Made by a program: the position numbers and the translations under genes
The notes under the pieces: model-generated
What the model was told of the DNA's origin: nothing
Databases searched by the model: none
The model's input: only the letters and a program-made list of their open reading frames with translations
Assembly (NCBI RefSeq): GCF_048265165.1
Contig: NZ_JBLXCD010000005.1
Span: 62,001 to 126,000, forward strand
Origin: Oceanospirillum sp048265165
Lineage (GTDB): Bacteria; Pseudomonadota; Gammaproteobacteria; Pseudomonadales; Halomonadaceae
Length of the DNA stretch: 64,000 nt
Reading direction: 5' to 3'
In this document: positions 26,048 through 35,600 of the stretch, piece after piece
How the letters are laid out: the number at the start of each line of letters is the position of its first letter
Position numbering within the stretch: the stretch's first letter is position 1

Positions 26048-27211
26048 TTATTTACCCAGACGAACAGAAAAACCAAATTTCTCCAGCCGGTCACCCAATT
26101 TTTTCTGGCTGGTTTTCAGTTGCACTTTAAGAGTGTCAAATTCACGGCGTACCGGGTAAGTGCGCCTCAGCTCATCAAATGCCTGACCTAACGATTGGTT
26201 CTGCCGCCGAGCTTTACTAAAGGCCCGACGTAGTGCCATATCATCATTCCGAACATCGTAACAAGCGCGAATTGCAGTGAGAGTGGCCTGCCAACGATGG
26301 GCCTGATTTGAAAATGAAAGCTTGCGTAAAGGTGGCTCCGGGATAAGCTGCCCCAGCTTTTTGCGGGCGGGTAAGCCGAAATACCCACAAACAGCCCGAT
26401 AGACCATCTCGGTGCCGCCAAGCTTGCCATCAAGGCTATAGCCGGCAATATGTGGCGTACCTATATCCACCAGTTCCAAAAGTTCATAGTCAATATCCGG
26501 TTCCGACTCCCATACATCAAGCACCGTGACTAAATCGCCTTTCTCCTGCAGCCTTCGCTTTAGTGCTACCGTATCGACAGCGGATCCCCGACCACTGTTG
26601 ATCAACACAGTCTCCGGTTTCAGCTTGTTGATGCGGGTTTCATTCAGCAGATGCAGAGTTGGGTGATCACCATGTTTAATCAGCGGTGTATGCATGGAGA
26701 TAATGTCAGATTGCCCCAACAACTCATCCAGATCAGTAAAACCCTCAGCACCTTCAGTCAATGCACGAGGTGGGTCATTTACCAATACCTTGATGCCGAT
26801 CTCCTGTAAACGATCCTTCAGCCGCCGTCCCACATTGCCAGCCCCGATAATACCGACAGTTTTCTCTTTTAAAATAAAGTCTTCCTGATCTGCCAGCAAA
26901 GACAACACACTCAGAACATATTCAACCACCGAGTTCGCATTGCAACCCGGTGCATTGGCAAAACCAATATTATTCGCCGCCAGGTACTCCTGATCGATAT
27001 GATCACAGCCGATGGTGGCCGTTGCGACAAAGCGCACTTTTGAGCCTTCCAGCAACGCCGGACTGATATTCGTAATAGAGCGAACCAGTAGCACATCTGC
27101 CTTTTGAATCTGCTTCTGAGTCATAGAACGCCCCGGAAGTGTTTCAATCGTACCCAGTTCAGAGAAAAACTCCTGAACAAGAGGGATATTCTCATCGGCA
27201 ATAATGTGCAT
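26048..27211 (-). CDS. pdxB: Erythronate-4-phosphate dehydrogenase PdxB
   Basis: Second step of DXP-dependent pyridoxal phosphate synthesis: oxidises 4-phosphoerythronate. 387 residues. Starts MHIIADENIPLVQEFF as the family does. NAD-binding GIIGAGNVGRRL, catalytic Arg in LINSGRGSAVD, catalytic His in TPHIAGYSLDGKLGGTE, and the PdxB-specific C-terminal dimerisation region. AGAGGAAGACAG precedes ATG. Monocistronic by its own terminator. Confidence 0.96.
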   Translation of the reverse strand: MHIIADENIPLVQEFFSELGTIETLPGRSMTQKQIQKADVLLVRSITNISPALLEGSKVRFVATATIGCDHIDQEYLAANNIGFANAPGCNANSVVEYVLSVLSLLADQEDFILKEKTVGIIGAGNVGRRLKDRLQEIGIKVLVNDPPRALTEGAEGFTDLDELLGQSDIISMHTPLIKHGDHPTLHLLNETRINKLKPETVLINSGRGSAVDTVALKRRLQEKGDLVTVLDVWESEPDIDYELLELVDIGTPHIAGYSLDGKLGGTEMVYRAVCGYFGLPARKKLGQLIPEPPLRKLSFSNQAHRWQATLTAIRACYDVRNDDMALRRAFSKARRQNQSLGQAFDELRRTYPVRREFDTLKVQLKTSQKKLGDRLEKFGFSVRLGK

Positions 27212-27463
27212 CTGTCTTCCTCTGGTTTTATCCTGCCCTGAGTAAGACCTGCCAAAATAAACATCACGGCAGGAAAGGGCTTTTTATATCAACACTTTAC
27301 AAATGCGAGGGATTCAGGCTCAATTCCTGCCACTGGTCAGAATTGGGTGAATCATTACGCATACCTATGGCGGCTTAAAGCCGTACTTGTTGGTGCAATT
27401 CATTCATTGAGAAGAACCTTCTCTGACAACCGGTACATTGAGCAATATCAGTCAGCAAAGTGC

Positions 27464-27536
27464 CTCTGATCCAGTATCAGAGCGTAGGCGCTTTCATTAA
27501 GGGACTACTGATCTGATCTCTGTTGATCACAGTAGT
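27464..27536. promoter_or_regulatory. Two inverted repeats in the pdxB / WGR-gene divergent region
   Basis: CTCTGAT at 27464-27470 pairs with ATCAGAG at 27476-27482 (5-base loop), and ACTACTG at 27504-27510 pairs with CAGTAGT at 27530-27536. They lie in the 358-base divergent region 27212-27569, 34 to 105 bases before the WGR gene. Otherwise the region shows no gene and no clear promoter hexamers. Confidence 0.4.
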
Positions 27537-27569
27537 TGAGAATCATATCAGTCCGCAGGAGTTGCACAA

Positions 27570-27857
27570 GTGATTGTTCGCTGGCAAAACGAACATGATT
27601 ACTGTCTGGTTCATATCCATCAGGATATGTTCGGCGACTGGCTATTAACCAAAGCCTGGGGACAGATCGGTACGCAATTTGGCGGCCTGACGCACTCCTT
27701 AGTAGAGTCCTATGATGAGGCTGTCACTCTGATGGAAAGCATCGGCACTATTCAGGAAAGTCGTGGTATGAAGCGCGTACTTCAGCTGGATGACAGTGAA
27801 GAAGCCGCCGATCTCTTCTCGGACCTGATGAGGGCCGGCGAACTTCCCACCGGTTAA
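27570..27857 (+). CDS. Small stand-alone WGR-domain-like protein
   Basis: 95 residues. The first 70 follow the WGR pattern: a beta strand (VRWQNEHDYCLVHIHQD), then GDWLLTKAWGQIG with the WGQIG core, a Gly-rich turn, and a helix SYDEAVTLMESI. WGR domains occur in PARP-like and DNA/RNA-associated proteins and are thought to bind nucleic acid. The last 20 residues (DDSEEAADLFSDLMR) are an acidic helix. GTG start at 27570 with AGGAG nine bases upstream. Converges with the glutaredoxin-like gene, stops four bases apart, overlapping by 4 bases. Confidence 0.72.
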   Translation: MIVRWQNEHDYCLVHIHQDMFGDWLLTKAWGQIGTQFGGLTHSLVESYDEAVTLMESIGTIQESRGMKRVLQLDDSEEAADLFSDLMRAGELPTG

Positions 27858-28099
27858 CCCAAAGACAAATAGCGTCTTGCAGCTTCAGCATCAAACGGCC
27901 AACCCAGCTCCTCTTCCTGGTCAGCAAGGCGGATTACGGGGATTCGAATCCCATATCGCTCCACCAGAGCTTCCTTCTCACTGATCTCCACCAACTCTAA
28001 AACCATACCCTCTTCTGCTATCAGCGGATGAACGATTGCCAATGCCTGCTCACAAAGGTGGCAGCCCAAGGTGGTGTAAAGATACAGAACCTTACTCAT
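27854..28099 (-). CDS. Glutaredoxin-like thiol protein (DUF836 family)
   Basis: 81 residues with a thioredoxin fold: strand KVLYLYTTLGCHLCEQA carrying CxxC (CHLC), then GIRIPVIRL with the cis-Pro of the fold. Such short proteins may reduce disulfides, but the partner is unknown. GGAG seven bases before ATG 28099. Downstream of rlmKL on the same strand, 112 bases before the terminator hairpin of rlmKL would be crossed, so probably separate from it. Confidence 0.82.
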   Translation of the reverse strand: MSKVLYLYTTLGCHLCEQALAIVHPLIAEEGMVLELVEISEKEALVERYGIRIPVIRLADQEEELGWPFDAEAARRYLSLG

Positions 28100-28160
28100 T
28101 ATTGACTCCGTTTTTCATACTCTTAACAAAACCTCTCTCAGAAAGGCATCCTGGAGAATA

Positions 28161-28196
28161 AAAAACAGCCTGCCCGGACAAGCCCGACAGACTGCT
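28161..28196 (-). terminator. Terminator of rlmKL
   Basis: On the minus strand CAGTCTGTC pairs (with G-T wobbles) with GGCAGGCTG around 28166-28194 and is followed by TTTTTTATT. Confidence 0.72.
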
Positions 28197-28211
28197 GATA
28201 ACGCTTACCGA

Positions 28212-30395
28212 TCAATCGAAATAGCGTATCTCAAAACAATGATGGATCTTAGGATTACGGGCAAAATCCGTTGGCACCGATTCTTTAGAAATATCCTGCA
28301 CATCAAACTCATCTAGAATCGATTCATCCATTTTGAAGCTGCGCAGATTATTAGAGAAGATCAAGGCACCACCTGGCGCCAGCACACGCATGGCATGACG
28401 TATCATGCGGGCGTGATCACGCTGAACATCCAGCACATCTTTCATCCGCTTCGAATTAGAGAAAGTTGGTGGATCCATAAAGATCAGATCAAACAGCCGC
28501 ATATTTTCCTGCAGCCATTGAGTGCAATCAGCCTGAATAAATTCATGCTCTTCACCGTAAAAACCGTTCAGACGCATGTTCTTCTTGCCCCACTCCAGAT
28601 AGGTGTTGGACAGGTCCACACTAACAGTGCTCCGGGCACCGCCTACCGCAGCATGAACTGTAGCAGTAGCGGTATAGCAGAAGAGATTCAGTACACGCAG
28701 GTCTTTTGACTGCTCACCAATGTAGGTACGAACAGGACGATGATCCAGAAACAGACCCGTATCCAGATAATCATCCAGATTAACCAGCAGCTTGCAGGGA
28801 CCTTCGTTAACGGTCAGCATCTCGCGCTTCTTGTCCATTTTTTCATACTGTGCACGACCGGCCTGACGCTTACGCTGCTTCAGATGGATATTCGACGGGT
28901 TGATATTAAATACCGCTGGCAACACCTGAATCACATCCAACAAACGGCGCTCAGCTTTAGCAGGGTCGATGGTTTTAGGAGGTGCATACTCCTGAACATG
29001 CAGATGATCGCCGTAAACATCTACCGCAACCGCATATTCAGGAATATCAGAGTCATAGGCGCGATAGCACTCCGTTTTCTCTTTTTTCAGCCACTTTTTC
29101 AGGTTTTTCAGGTTTTTTCGCACCCGGTTTGCAAACATCCGCCCGCCATCACTCCAGGCCGATTCATCCATAATCAACTCTTCGGTGCTTTGAGTCGGTT
29201 TATCCGGGCGCACCCGCTGATCAGAATCTGCAGCTACAGCAAACAACAGAAGCTTACAGGGCAGAGCACCATTAAACATGTTGTACTGCTTGTGACTGCG
29301 CAGCCCCATCTTGTGACAAAGGTCGGTATTACCTGTGAAGACCGATACCTGCCAGCCTGGGAAAGACTCTTTCAGTCGATCCCCTAGGTGGCGATACAAA
29401 TGGATCAACGACGGCATATCACTGATCCGTTCCCCATACGGAGGGTTCGTTGCCACAAGGCCTGCATCAAGATTGCCAGCATGGGTTGGCTGAACAAAGT
29501 AAGCCAGCTCTTTTTTCGTAACATTAACGATTTTATCCAGACCGGCACGACGAATATTTTTCTGCGCGGCAACAAGAGCTTTACCACTGGCATCATAACC
29601 GTAAATCAGCCCATCCCAACGCTTATGACCAATGGAAGCACGTGCTTCTGCCTCGTGTTCCACTTCTCGCCATAAATCAAAATCGTGCTGCTTCCAGGTA
29701 AAGAAGCCAAAGTGGCTGCGGTTCAGGCCTGGAGCCTGGTCCATTGCCATCAACGCCGCTTCAATCAACAACGTACCGGAACCACACATAGGATCGATCA
29801 GCGGCTTTCCTTCTTTGGCCAATTCAGGCCAGCCACTGCGGATCAGAATCGCCGCCGCCAGATTCTCTTTCAGAGGCGCCATGGCACCATCCAGGCGATA
29901 GCCCCTCTGATGCAGACTACTACCAGAAAGATCGAGGCTCAGCACCACTTCACCACGGTTCAGCCGCGCATTAACCCGCATCGACGGGCGCTCTTTATCC
30001 ACCGAATGGCGATAGCCGGTTTTCTCTTTAAGTTGGTCAACAATGGCGTCTTTAACGCGCTGAGCGGCAAAGTGCGTATTACGGATCTCACGGTTAGTAC
30101 CGGAAAAATCTACGGCCAGAGTCCCCATCTCCTGCATGTGGTCCTGCCAGTTGACCCACTGAACCGTATCGTACATCTCATCGGCAGTTTCCGCCGGGCC
30201 AACATATAACCGCAGCAATACACGGTTTGCCAGGCGAGACCATAAACAGAGACGATAGGCCACCTCCAATGTCGCCTGACACTCCACGCCCGCTACTTTT
30301 TCCCTAACACTTTCGGCACCCAGTTGCGCGCACTCCTGTGCCAGCAGACCTTCAAGGCTTTTCGGACAGGTTAAAAAAAGATCTAGTAAAGCCAT
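28212..30395 (-). CDS. rlmL: 23S rRNA methyltransferase RlmKL (m2G2445 and m7G2069)
   Basis: Bifunctional two-headed enzyme, 727 residues. N-terminal THUMP domain for RNA binding (about 45-155), then the RlmL methyltransferase with DPMCGSGTLLIEAALMA and NPPYGER, a linker, then the RlmK methyltransferase with LNLFCYTATATVHAAV (SAM-binding) and FMDPPTFSNSKRM. All expected motifs are intact. ATG at 30395, with GGGAAATA upstream. Confidence 0.97.
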   Translation of the reverse strand: MALLDLFLTCPKSLEGLLAQECAQLGAESVREKVAGVECQATLEVAYRLCLWSRLANRVLLRLYVGPAETADEMYDTVQWVNWQDHMQEMGTLAVDFSGTNREIRNTHFAAQRVKDAIVDQLKEKTGYRHSVDKERPSMRVNARLNRGEVVLSLDLSGSSLHQRGYRLDGAMAPLKENLAAAILIRSGWPELAKEGKPLIDPMCGSGTLLIEAALMAMDQAPGLNRSHFGFFTWKQHDFDLWREVEHEAEARASIGHKRWDGLIYGYDASGKALVAAQKNIRRAGLDKIVNVTKKELAYFVQPTHAGNLDAGLVATNPPYGERISDMPSLIHLYRHLGDRLKESFPGWQVSVFTGNTDLCHKMGLRSHKQYNMFNGALPCKLLLFAVAADSDQRVRPDKPTQSTEELIMDESAWSDGGRMFANRVRKNLKNLKKWLKKEKTECYRAYDSDIPEYAVAVDVYGDHLHVQEYAPPKTIDPAKAERRLLDVIQVLPAVFNINPSNIHLKQRKRQAGRAQYEKMDKKREMLTVNEGPCKLLVNLDDYLDTGLFLDHRPVRTYIGEQSKDLRVLNLFCYTATATVHAAVGGARSTVSVDLSNTYLEWGKKNMRLNGFYGEEHEFIQADCTQWLQENMRLFDLIFMDPPTFSNSKRMKDVLDVQRDHARMIRHAMRVLAPGGALIFSNNLRSFKMDESILDEFDVQDISKESVPTDFARNPKIHHCFEIRYFD

Positions 30396-30832
30396 TATTT
30401 CCCAGCCAATTCAACAGGCTAACTTTATTAGCATGTTTCGTTATTCCTGCACCGACTAAGCAGCTACAGGATTATGAAAAAAAGGTGTTCGACAAAGTAT
30501 GACAATTCCACTACAACTAAGTTGTTGCCGCAGATTTTGCGCAAACGTCGTAAAACACAGTGAACTCTAAACCCCTAAACAGGTCATTAAAAGTACAGGC
30601 TCATTTTAGTTTTAAGAGTGTACTTCAACATCAGACCGGAGGTTAAAGAAACCTGATGTCTTTCAGATCTGATGCGATCTGATCCCGGACCTGAAAAAAA
30701 GGCACCCAGGTGCCACAGGACTTTACATTTAGGGAGTGTTTGTCAGAGGCCATATAACCGGCCTGCCGTGAAAGCTAAACAGAGCACGGTAATCAGACAA
30801 ACTCCACAGATAGTTACGAGGCGTTACTCACT
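30396..30832. other. 437-base divergent region between rlmKL and rmf
   Basis: No gene seen. It holds competing hairpins in the rmf leader: ACATCAG at 30628-30634 can pair with CTGATGT at 30653-30659, or AGGTT at 30640-30644 with AACCT at 30650-30654, but not both. It also holds a terminator-like element on the minus strand at 30694-30714. I could not fix the promoters of either gene. Confidence 0.5.
30694..30714 (-). terminator. Terminator-like element facing away from rmf
   Basis: On the minus strand GGCACC-TG-GGTGCC (30701-30714) is followed by seven T. The stem is short (5 to 6 base pairs) but compact and GC-rich. It has no annotated gene upstream of it on that strand, only the region opposite rmf. 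Confidence 0.5.
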
Positions 30833-31042
30833 ATGAAAAGACAAAAAAGAGACCCAGCCCAACGATCTTTTTTACGTGGTTACCAAGCAGGCGTATCCGG
30901 AAAATCCCGGGATTTATGCCCAAACAGTAACATTGATGCCCGGCAATACTGGATGAGCGGATGGCGAGAAGGCCGCGCAGATTCGTGGGCGGGTATGACT
31001 GGTGTCTCCGGAATCCACAAGAATCCGACCGTACTGCCTTAG
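30833..31042 (+). CDS. rmf: Ribosome modulation factor RMF
   Basis: 69 residues. Binds 30S subunits and pairs ribosomes into inactive 100S dimers in stationary phase. The opening MKRQKRDPAQRSFLRGYQAG and the block YWMSGWREGRAD match E. coli RMF; the tail is longer by about 14 residues. GAGG lies 11 bases before ATG. The long upstream region fits growth-phase control, as known for rmf. Confidence 0.95.
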   Translation: MKRQKRDPAQRSFLRGYQAGVSGKSRDLCPNSNIDARQYWMSGWREGRADSWAGMTGVSGIHKNPTVLP

Positions 31043-31111
31043 ACTGAAGCTACCTGGCAGCTTATCTGCTGGCCAGAGTTAAAGCGACATTGTCCATACC
31101 AGAATAACTCT

Positions 31112-31137
31112 AAGGCTCGCAACTGCGAGCCTTTTTA
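31112..31137 (+). terminator. Terminator of rmf
   Basis: AAGGCTCGC at 31112-31120 pairs with GCGAGCCTT at 31125-31133, followed by TTT. Confidence 0.88.
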
Positions 31138-31183
31138 GTACTATTCTGAAATGCATCCCAACCCTGAAATGCACCCCGCCAGT

Positions 31184-32218
31184 TTAAGACCTACGAGATA
31201 CCTGCAAAGCTGCAACCGCTTCAGCGACTTCTTTCACCAGTTTGGGCCCCTGATAGATAAACCCAGTATATACCTGCACCAGGCTGGCACCTGCTTCTAT
31301 TTTCTCGCAGGCGGCTTCAGCACAATCAATACCACCTACCCCGATAATGGGCAGCTCACCCTGCAAAGTCTCAGCAAGAACTCTGATCACATGGGTAGAT
31401 TTATCACGTACCGGTTTACCGCTCAAACCACCTGTTTCATCGGCATTGTCCAGCCCAAGAACGGCATCACGATCCAGAGTGGTGTTGGTCGCAATCACCG
31501 CATCCATCTTCTGATTACGGATATTATTCGCCACCAGACGAATCTCTTCATCACTCATATCCGGTGCAATTTTCACCGCAATGGGTACATAACGTTGATG
31601 TTGCTCCGCTAAGCGGGTCTGCTCCTCTTTCAACGCACGAAGTAGCGCTTCCAGCGTTTCACCAAACTGAAGGGTACGCAGCCCCGGAGTATTCGGAGAT
31701 GAGATATTAACGGTCACATAGTCCGCATGCGGGTAAACTTCTTTCAGGCAGTAGAGGTAGTCTTTTTCAGCATCATCCACAGAGGTGGTCAGGTTTTTAC
31801 CGATATTGATACCGACGATACCCTGAAATTTGCGCCGCTTAACCTGCTCAACCAGATGATGTACACCTTTGTTGTTGAAGCCCATCCGATTGATGATGGC
31901 TTCTTTTTCCGGGATACGGAAAAGACGCGGCTTATCATTACCCGGCTGAGGTTTAGGAGTTACCGTACCTACCTCGACAAAACCGAAGCCCAGGGCACCC
32001 AGCGCATCCAGATAGTCCGCATTTTTATCTAACCCTGCAGCCATCCCCACTGCGTTTGGGAACTTAATCCCCATCACTTCAACCGGCGCATTTACCGGCT
32101 TTGCCACAAACGGCGACAAAACACCCAGACGATTGGCGGCATTCAGGCCATCCAAAGCCAGTTCATGGGCCGTTTCACCAGAAAAACGGAACAGAATATT
32201 GCGCGCTAAACCGTACAT
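31184..32218 (-). CDS. pyrD: Dihydroorotate dehydrogenase, quinone-dependent (class 2)
   Basis: Fourth step of pyrimidine synthesis: oxidises dihydroorotate, passing electrons through FMN to membrane quinone. 344 residues. N-terminal amphipathic helices (MYGLARNILFRFSGETAHE) for membrane contact and quinone access mark class 2. VNISSPNTPGLRTLQ, ATNTTLDRD and GGLSGKPVRDKS hold the substrate, catalytic Ser and FMN contacts; GGIDCAEAACEKIEAGA is the phosphate loop. AGGAG seven bases before ATG. Confidence 0.97.
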   Translation of the reverse strand: MYGLARNILFRFSGETAHELALDGLNAANRLGVLSPFVAKPVNAPVEVMGIKFPNAVGMAAGLDKNADYLDALGALGFGFVEVGTVTPKPQPGNDKPRLFRIPEKEAIINRMGFNNKGVHHLVEQVKRRKFQGIVGINIGKNLTTSVDDAEKDYLYCLKEVYPHADYVTVNISSPNTPGLRTLQFGETLEALLRALKEEQTRLAEQHQRYVPIAVKIAPDMSDEEIRLVANNIRNQKMDAVIATNTTLDRDAVLGLDNADETGGLSGKPVRDKSTHVIRVLAETLQGELPIIGVGGIDCAEAACEKIEAGASLVQVYTGFIYQGPKLVKEVAEAVAALQVSRRS

Positions 32219-32358
32219 GACAGGACTCCTGAAAGCGATGCATCAAAGCGGATGTAAAACGGCAAAATTATACGCTGACAGCGCACTAAAAGCATTAACG
32301 GTGGAAAGGTTGAGAGGAGTTAAAAAAATTGATGAGTAAAAGCGTCAGAATAAATAAA

Positions 32359-32388
32359 AAAAGGGCAGCCTCTTCAGGCTACCCTTTC
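32359..32388 (-). terminator. Terminator of the gdhB-DUF2835 unit, overlapping the last stop codon
   Basis: On the minus strand AAAGGGTAGCCT pairs with AGGCTGCCCTTT (32361-32388, one mismatch) and is followed by a T-run. The stop codon of the DUF2835 gene (32374-32376) lies inside the stem-loop. Confidence 0.85.
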
Positions 32389-32595
32389 TATACTCTGGAA
32401 TTTATTACCGGCTCCAAACCTGACCCTAAACACCCCTTGAATACCCTTATGGGTAACAAACTGGCGCAACACGGAGGCGGGCAACTGCACCCGCCTGCCA
32501 AGGGTGTCGTAAGCGATTACACCAGAGGCATAGCCCCGGTAGTATTCCAGATATTTTTCAGCACTTAGGCTGAGTGAGACGATAACTTCCTGCAT
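32374..32595 (-). CDS. DUF2835 family small protein
   Basis: 73 residues beginning MQEVIVSLSLSAEKYLEYYRG, with GRRVQLPASVLRQFVTHKGIQG as in DUF2835 (PF11197). Function unknown. ATG at 32595 is ten bases downstream of the NAD-GDH stop codon; a longer reading frame reaches back into that gene but has no family support. The junction can fold into AAGCATA-AAA-TATGCTT, which could link its translation to that of GDH. Confidence 0.8.
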   Translation of the reverse strand: MQEVIVSLSLSAEKYLEYYRGYASGVIAYDTLGRRVQLPASVLRQFVTHKGIQGVFRVRFGAGNKFQSIERVA

Positions 32596-32605
32596 AAAGC
32601 ATATT

Positions 32606-35600
32606 TTATGCTTCCATCTGCATCTGTGCCAAGTCAAAAAGCTCGCGCATGGCCACAGAGTAGATCGGGAAGTCAGCTTTGTTGCCAGTTTCAATCTCCT
32701 GAAGAATCGTCTGCCAGCGATTAACCTGATGCTGATGTCGCTTCATCCACTGGGTCACACGGCCTTCAACATCTAATGCACCATCCTCCATCTGCAGCAC
32801 ACTGATGGCCAGCGCACGACTTTGCCAATCCAGGTCATCACGGAAGGTTTCGCGGGCTAATGCTTCCCAGCTATCATGAACATCCAACTGAGTGATTTTC
32901 TGACTGATCCACTGCAGATCCAGTTGATGCCCCAGCTCGAAGTACACTTCAGCAACACGTTGAAGTTTTTCACCGGTTGAACGTTCTGCTTCAACAATTC
33001 CCAGTAAAGAGTAAAGCCCGGAAGTTGCAGCAACCTGATCAGCCAGTGCTTCAGGAACACCTTTGCTAATCAGATCTTCGCGCCGCTTGCTCCAGTTTTC
33101 CAACTGTGCTCCGCGCAGACGCTCACCGATGCCTTCGCTCAGCATACGAACTTTAGGTTCATACAGCTCAATCGCATCACGAACCGGAAGATTGGCTAGG
33201 TGCGGGCGCAGGAACCAACGGGTTGCCCGACGAATCAGACGCATCAGTTCCAGCATCATCTCATACTGAACAGAGCTGCTTACGCGGTTATCCAGTTGCT
33301 CGATCTGGCTCCATAGACTATGGATACCAAACACTTCACGGGTGACCACGTACGCGCGTGCAATCTCAGCCGCTTCAGCACCGGAAGAGTCGATCAGGCG
33401 ATGAATAAAGGCAATACCACCGTGATCAATCAGATCATTTGCCAGCTGCGTGGAAACAATCTCACGCTTCAGTCGGTGGTTGTACATAGCCGGTTTGTAC
33501 TTTTCCATCAGAACATGAGGGAAGGCACGTTCGACTTCACGCTCGATAAAGCTGTCATCCGGTACTTCTGTTGCCAACAGTGCCTGTTTCAGGTCTGACT
33601 TGGCATAAGAGATCAGTACCGACAGTTCAGCCCGGGTCAGGCCTTCGCCCTGATTGAAGCGTTCCAGCAGCACATCATCAGCCGGAATAAACTCCAGTTC
33701 ACGATTCAGTTTGCCTTCACTTTCCAACGCATTAATAAAGCGGCGGAATTGGCCGATGCCCTCTTTCGCCATGATCTTAGCCAAACTCAGTGCCTGAGAC
33801 TGGCTATAGTTATTCTTCAGAACCAGATCACCCACTTCTTCGGTCATCGCTTCCAGCAGCTTATTTCGCTGCTTCTCGGTCATATCACCCTGTTCTACCA
33901 GCTCAGCCAGCAAAATCTTGATGTTAACCTCATGGTCAGAGCAGTCCACACCGCCTGCGTTATCGATAAAGTCAGTGTTGGATGCACCACCATGCAAACC
34001 GTATTCGATACGGGCCCGCTGAGTGACACCCAGGTTACCCCCTTCACCCAGTACACGGGCACGCATCTGATTACCATTGATACGCAAGCTATCATTTGCC
34101 TTATCGCCTGCATCCCCATGGGACTCTGAGCTGGCTTTAATATAGGTGCCAATACCACCGTTCCAGATCAGATCAACAGGCGCTTTCAGAACAGCTGAGA
34201 TCAGATCATTTGGTGAAAGATGATCCTCTTTGATATCAAAACGCGCTTTCATCTGCGGCGTAACCACAATGGATTTCGCGGAACGGGAGAAAATACCACC
34301 GCCCTCAGAGATCAGTTTCGCGTTGTAGTCTGCCCAACTTGAACGCGGCAGGTCAAACAAGCGCTGACGCTCACGGAAGCTGCTCAGAGCATCCGGATTC
34401 GGGTCTACAAAAATATGAAGATGGTTAAATGCGCATACCAACTGAATGTGCTCAGACAGCAGCATACCGTTACCGAATACATCACCGCTCATGTCGCCAA
34501 TACCGACAACCGTGAAATCTTCGTTCTGGACATCATGATCAAATTCACGGAAGTGACGCTGTACAGAAACCCAGGCACCACGGGCCGTAATACCCATTTT
34601 CTTATGGTCGTAACCGTTAGCACCACCGGATGCGAAAGCATCTTTCAGCCAGAAACCGTGCTCCAGTGAGATGCCATTGGCAATATCAGAGAAGGTCGCT
34701 GTACCTTTATCCGCTGCAACAACCAGGTACGGATCGTCTTCATCGTGACGCACCACCTGCTTTGGTGGAACCACTTCACCCTCAATCAGGTTATCGGTGA
34801 TGTCCAACAGGGCGTTGATAAAGGTTTTATAACACGCGATACCTTCCTGCAGGATATCGTCACGGTCACCGCTTGAAGGTGGGCACTTGCTGACGAAGCC
34901 ACCTTTCGCACCAACCGGTACGATGACAGAGTTCTTAACCTGCTGGGCTTTAACCAGACCAAGCACTTCGGTACGGAAGTCTTCATGACGATCAGACCAG
35001 CGCAGGCCACCACGGGCTACTTTGCCACCGCGCAGGTGAACGCCTTCCACTCGTGGGGAGTAAACGAAGATCTCAAACATTGGTCGGGGCAGAGGTACAT
35101 CAGGAATCTTATGGGTATTCAACTTAAACGACACGTAAGATTTAATATTGCCGCTGTTGTCCAGTTGGTAAAAGTTGGTACGCAGAGTCGCCAGCATCAA
35201 CTGCATATAGCGGCGAAGAATCATATCTTCTGTCAGAGACTGAACCTGATCCAGCGCTTCAGTAATGCGGTTGACCAGGGCTTCTTCAGTTCCTTCAGTG
35301 TAATTTGCACTGGGATCAAAGCGCAAACTGAACAGCTCAAGCAGCATGCTGGTGATCCCCGCATGGTTGCCTAATGTCGTTGCGATATAGCTCTGTCCAA
35401 AACTAAAGCGAATCTGCTTCATATACTTGGCATAAGCACGCAAAACGGTAACCTGACGCCAGTTCAGGCGAGATGTCAGAACCAGGCGGTTAAAGCTGTC
35501 ATTTTCTGCAGAGCCGTTCCAGATCTGTTCAAAGGCTTCCTGGAAAACATCGCGTACCTCAACCAAAGGCGCATCCATCCGACCGGAGGACGGCTCCAGT

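Noticed and set aside
32596..32694. Longer reading frame in front of the DUF2835 gene
   Set aside because: The extra 33 residues lie inside the NAD-GDH coding region in another frame and show no family similarity; the DUF2835 match begins at ATG 32595.
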